A stretch of 64,000 nucleotides of DNA from Cedecea selenatireducens (GTDB taxonomy: Bacteria; Pseudomonadota; Gammaproteobacteria; Enterobacterales; Enterobacteriaceae), in the NCBI RefSeq assembly GCF_042138895.1, contig NZ_JBHIKW010000013.1, positions 62,001-126,000 on the forward strand. Reading direction: 5' to 3'. The notes under the pieces are model-generated. The model worked only from the letters and a program-made list of their open reading frames with translations. It was not told where the DNA came from and searched no databases. Made by a program: the position numbers and the translations under genes. This document shows positions 61,066 to 64,000 of the stretch, piece by piece (within the stretch, counting starts at the first letter, position 1; each line of letters begins with the position of its first letter).

Positions 61066-62058
61066 ATGGCTACCATGAAAGACGTCGCCCGCCTGGCGGG
61101 CGTTTCTACTTCTACCGTTTCGCACGTCATTAATAATGACCGCTTCGTGAGCGATGCTATTCGCCAGAAGGTAGAGGAAGCTGTTAAAACTCTGAATTAT
61201 GCCCCTTCTGCGCTGGCGCGAAGCTTAAAGCTCAATCAAACCCATACTATCGGCATGCTGATCACAGCGAGTAGCAACCCGTTCTATTCTGAACTGGTTC
61301 GCGGCGTTGAACGCAGCTGCTTTGAGCGCGGCTACAGCCTGGTGCTGTGCAATACCGAAGGCGATGAGCATCGCATGAACCGAAACCTGGAAACGCTGCT
61401 GCAAAAGCGCGTGGATGGATTGCTGCTGCTATGCACCGAAACACATCAGCCTTCGCCTGAAATCATCAACCGCTACCCGACTATCCCTACCGTAATGATG
61501 GACTGGGCTCCGTTTGAGGGGCAGAGCGATGTGATTCAGGATAACTCGCTGCTCGGCGGGGAAATGGCCACGCAGCATCTGATCGACAATGGCTATACCC
61601 GCATTGCCTGCATTGCCGGGCCGCAGGACAAAACGCCGGCCAGGCTGCGCCTTGAAGGCTACCGTAAAGCCATGGATCAGGCCGGGCTGGCTATCCTCCC
61701 GGGCTATGAAATTATCGGTGACTTTGAGTTTCAGGGCGGGTTTAGCGCCATGAGCGAGCTGCTCACGCTCAAGGAAAGGCCAGATGCAGTATTTATGGGC
61801 AATGACGCGATGGCCGTGGGCGCTTACCATGCTTTATATCAGGCCGGCCTTAGCGTGCCGCAGGATATGGCGGTGATTGGCTACGATGATATTGAGCTTG
61901 CTCGCTACATGACGCCGCCGCTGACCACCATTCATCAGCCTAAAGATGAGCTCGGCGAACTGGCTGTGGATGTGCTGATCCACCGGATGGGGCAGCCCGA
62001 TCTGGCGCAGCAGCGTTTACTGCTGACGCCAGAGCTGGTGGAACGAAGGTCCGTTTAA
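61066..62058 (+). CDS. rbsR: RbsR, LacI-family ribose repressor
   Basis: RbsR represses the operon in the absence of ribose. It has 330 residues. The N-terminal HTH and hinge are MKDVARLAGVSTSTVSHVIN and a following LARSLKL; the periplasmic-binding-protein-like core follows. Its operators are at 56133 and 56213. The 3' end overlaps convergent hsrA by four bases. Confidence 0.98.
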   Translation: MATMKDVARLAGVSTSTVSHVINNDRFVSDAIRQKVEEAVKTLNYAPSALARSLKLNQTHTIGMLITASSNPFYSELVRGVERSCFERGYSLVLCNTEGDEHRMNRNLETLLQKRVDGLLLLCTETHQPSPEIINRYPTIPTVMMDWAPFEGQSDVIQDNSLLGGEMATQHLIDNGYTRIACIAGPQDKTPARLRLEGYRKAMDQAGLAILPGYEIIGDFEFQGGFSAMSELLTLKERPDAVFMGNDAMAVGAYHALYQAGLSVPQDMAVIGYDDIELARYMTPPLTTIHQPKDELGELAVDVLIHRMGQPDLAQQRLLLTPELVERRSV

Positions 62059-63449
62059 GACTTGTGACGTTCTTTTATTAAGTTGCGCCCGTCTTTTGGG
62101 CGCAGCAGCAGAAATACCGCCGAAGAGACCAGCGTTATCGCACCCATCGTCAAGAGGGTGTAGTGGAACTGCTCGATAGTATTAACGCTCTCAACACCTT
62201 CCCATGCACGCAGCACCGCCGCGCTTACCGCAACCCCAAGGCTGATTGAAAGTTGCTGAGTTACGGCCAGCACGCTATTACCGCTGCTGGCGTTCTCATC
62301 CGTCAGGTCGGCAAGAGTGATGGTGTTCATGGCCGTAAACTGCGTCGACATCGCCATCCCTAATATAAAGAGGGGAAGGATCAGCAGCCAGACTTCCATC
62401 CCCGGCGACTGTAGTGAGAACTGGGCAATGAGCAGGCCGATGACCACTGTTATCCCCACCAGCGTTTTACGATAGCCCAGCCAGCGCAGTACCTGAGTCA
62501 CCGTCGATTTGGCCAGCAGTGAACCTACGGCGGTCGGCGCCATCATGCAGCCAGCCAGCAGCGCTGAATAACCAAAACCGACCTGCAGCATGAGCGGCAT
62601 TAAAAAAGGGACGCAGCCGGTGCCGAGGCGCGAGGCTATATTGCCGACGATGCCAACCGAGAAGGTGCGCGTTTTAAAGAGAGGAAGGGGAATAAGCGGC
62701 GTTGGAACGCGGCGAGCATGCCAGACATACGCCAGCAGCAGTAAAATACCGCCAAGGATAACCAACATTCCTATATAGCTGGCGACAATGCGCTCGCCAA
62801 ATAACTCAACCCCGCTGGAGATCAGAACCAGGCCCGCGCCAAACATCAGGAAGCCGCTCATATCAAACCTGCGCTTCGGCGTGGTGAAATTGGGCATGTA
62901 TTTGCGGGCATACAGCAGGCCCAGAATGCCAATCGGGATATTGATTAAAAAGATCCAGTGCCAGCTTGCCCAGGTCACCAGCACGCCACCGAGCAGCGGG
63001 CCAATAATGGGGCCGACCAGGCCGGGCATGGTGACAAAGTTGAGCACAGGGAGTAATTCGCTGCGAGGATAAGCCCGAAGCAGCGCCAGGCGGGCCACCG
63101 GCATCATCATTGCCCCGCCAATCCCCTGAATCACGCGGAAGATGACCAGTTGAGTTAGCGACCCGGACATGGCGCAGGCGAAGGAGCCGAGAGTAAACAG
63201 GCTAACGGCCAGCATAAATACCCGCCGTGTGCCGAAGCGGTCGGCTAACCAGCCGCTTACCGGGATAAGCATCGCAACGGTTAGGGTGTAGCTAATAATG
63301 GCGGCCTGCATGGCCAGCGGTGAGCGATTAAGGCTATGGGCTATTGCCGGTAGCGCGGTGTTAAGAATGGTGGCATCCAGCGCCTGCATAAAGAAAGCCA
63401 TTGCGGCTATCCATGGCAGGCCGGCCATGCTGCGTGCTGTTTTCGTCAT
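62055..63449 (-). CDS. hsrA: HsrA (YieO), MFS drug-efflux-like transporter
   Basis: This 464-residue inner-membrane protein (E. coli 475) of the DHA2-type MFS has about 14 membrane segments. It begins MAGLPWIAAMAFFMQALDAT, with motif A-like GWLADRFGTRRVF and motif C-like PGLVGPIIGPLLGG. The substrate is unknown. It is 30 bases downstream of yieP and converges on rbsR. Confidence 0.93.
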   Translation of the reverse strand: MTKTARSMAGLPWIAAMAFFMQALDATILNTALPAIAHSLNRSPLAMQAAIISYTLTVAMLIPVSGWLADRFGTRRVFMLAVSLFTLGSFACAMSGSLTQLVIFRVIQGIGGAMMMPVARLALLRAYPRSELLPVLNFVTMPGLVGPIIGPLLGGVLVTWASWHWIFLINIPIGILGLLYARKYMPNFTTPKRRFDMSGFLMFGAGLVLISSGVELFGERIVASYIGMLVILGGILLLLAYVWHARRVPTPLIPLPLFKTRTFSVGIVGNIASRLGTGCVPFLMPLMLQVGFGYSALLAGCMMAPTAVGSLLAKSTVTQVLRWLGYRKTLVGITVVIGLLIAQFSLQSPGMEVWLLILPLFILGMAMSTQFTAMNTITLADLTDENASSGNSVLAVTQQLSISLGVAVSAAVLRAWEGVESVNTIEQFHYTLLTMGAITLVSSAVFLLLRPKDGRNLIKERHKS

Positions 63450-63479
63450 TATTATCCTGAAGGTTAAGTGCGCCTTAGA

Positions 63480-64000
63480 CTACCGATGAGCGATGGGTTC
63501 CTTTAATAGCGCCAGGCAGGCATTAAAGGCGGCCTGCTCCTCTCCCTGAGTAATGGCATCAACAATCGCCTGATGCAAATCGAGCTTAATGACTTCGTTA
63601 TCGGTAATCGCGGTGAAGTAATTGTAATAAATCGACCTGAATAAGTTCGCGAAAGATGTCATGAAAGGGTTACCACTCATTTCATAGATAATTTCGTGGT
63701 AGGCCATGTCCACCTCAATCCACCGCTGCCGGTCAAAGGTGTGCTGAAGTTCGGTCATTTGCGCCATCAGCTGGGCCAGCTTTGCGCGCTGCGCTTCATT
63801 ACTATTAATCGCGGCTAACGCGCAGGCCTGTGGCTCCAGGCTATTACGCATAATTAAAAACTCTTCTACTACATGGCTGAAGTTATCTTTGGTCATCCAC
63901 CAGGCTATCAGTTCCTTATCAAGGAAGTTCCAATGGCTGCGAGGCATAACGCGAGTGCCAATCCGTGGGCGGGGCAGCAGCATACCTTTAGCGGCAAGCG
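63480..64000 (-). CDS. yieP: YieP, GntR/FadR-family regulator (5' part beyond window)
   Basis: The frame is open to the right edge of the window (LAAKGMLLPRPRIGTRV), so the N-terminal winged helix is mostly off the window; the visible 173 residues are the FCD ligand-binding domain. Metal-type residues are seen in VDMAYHEIIY and LDLHQAIVDAI. An internal ATG at 63983 would miss the DNA-binding domain and is not the start. In E. coli YieP lies at the same place beside hsrA. Confidence 0.94.
   Translation of the reverse strand, partial: LAAKGMLLPRPRIGTRVMPRSHWNFLDKELIAWWMTKDNFSHVVEEFLIMRNSLEPQACALAAINSNEAQRAKLAQLMAQMTELQHTFDRQRWIEVDMAYHEIIYEMSGNPFMTSFANLFRSIYYNYFTAITDNEVIKLDLHQAIVDAITQGEEQAAFNACLALLKEPIAHR

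Overview
The window is chromosomal DNA from a member of the Enterobacteriaceae that is close to, but distinct from, Escherichia coli. Nearly all of the 59 protein genes read as full-length counterparts of E. coli or Salmonella-type proteins. The right half keeps the classical origin-region order: glmS-glmU-atpCDGAHFEBI-rsmG-mnmG-oriC-mioC-asnC-asnA-viaA-ravA-kup-rbsDACBKR-hsrA-yieP. The left half joins segments that lie apart in E. coli, and it adds cheV, which E. coli lacks. I cannot name the species from this sequence alone; a Cedecea/Enterobacter/Kosakonia-like genus is plausible.

Layout. (1) 1-6.1 kb: bax (cut by the window edge), an unrecognised coiled-coil gene, malS, a ~580 bp non-coding long inverted repeat, and avtA. 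(2) 6.1-26.5 kb: a one-piece formate hydrogenlyase (FHL) island. Leftward it reads hycABCDEFGHI-hydN-fdhF-hypF-nickel permease; rightward it reads hypABCDE-fhlA. All that is needed to take up nickel, mature the [NiFe] hydrogenase, assemble FHL-1 and switch it on with formate is here. Near-consensus sigma-54 promoters and candidate FhlA sites lie between the divergent arms. The formate dehydrogenase has cysteine (TGC) at residue 140, where E. coli FdhF has selenocysteine. (3) 26.5-29.7 kb: an HNH-family gene (yajD), cheV behind a sigma-28-like promoter, sodA behind a Fur box, and yiiM. (4) 29.7-38 kb: phoU-pstBACS with tandem Pho boxes, then glmS and glmU. (5) 38.2-45.4 kb: the ATP synthase operon with its promoter. 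(6) 45.9-49.8 kb: rsmG, mnmG, oriC with three 13-mers and recognisable DnaA boxes, mioC and asnC. (7) 50-64 kb: asnA, viaA-ravA, kup, the ribose operon with two palindromic RbsR-type operators, hsrA, and yieP (cut by the window edge).

A recurrent GC-rich palindromic repeat (core CCCTCACCC..CCCTCTCCC facing GGGAGAGGG) occurs at six intergenic places. Three copies are inside the FHL island: between fdhF and hypF, where it has become open reading frame at the hypF 5' end; between hycE and hycF inside the hyc operon; and between the FhlA site and the hypA promoter.

No rRNA, tRNA, CRISPR array, intact insertion sequence, integrase or prophage gene was seen. The points most worth a second look are the long inverted repeat between malS and avtA, the cysteine form of FdhF in a self-contained FHL island, and the repeat copies at FHL gene junctions.
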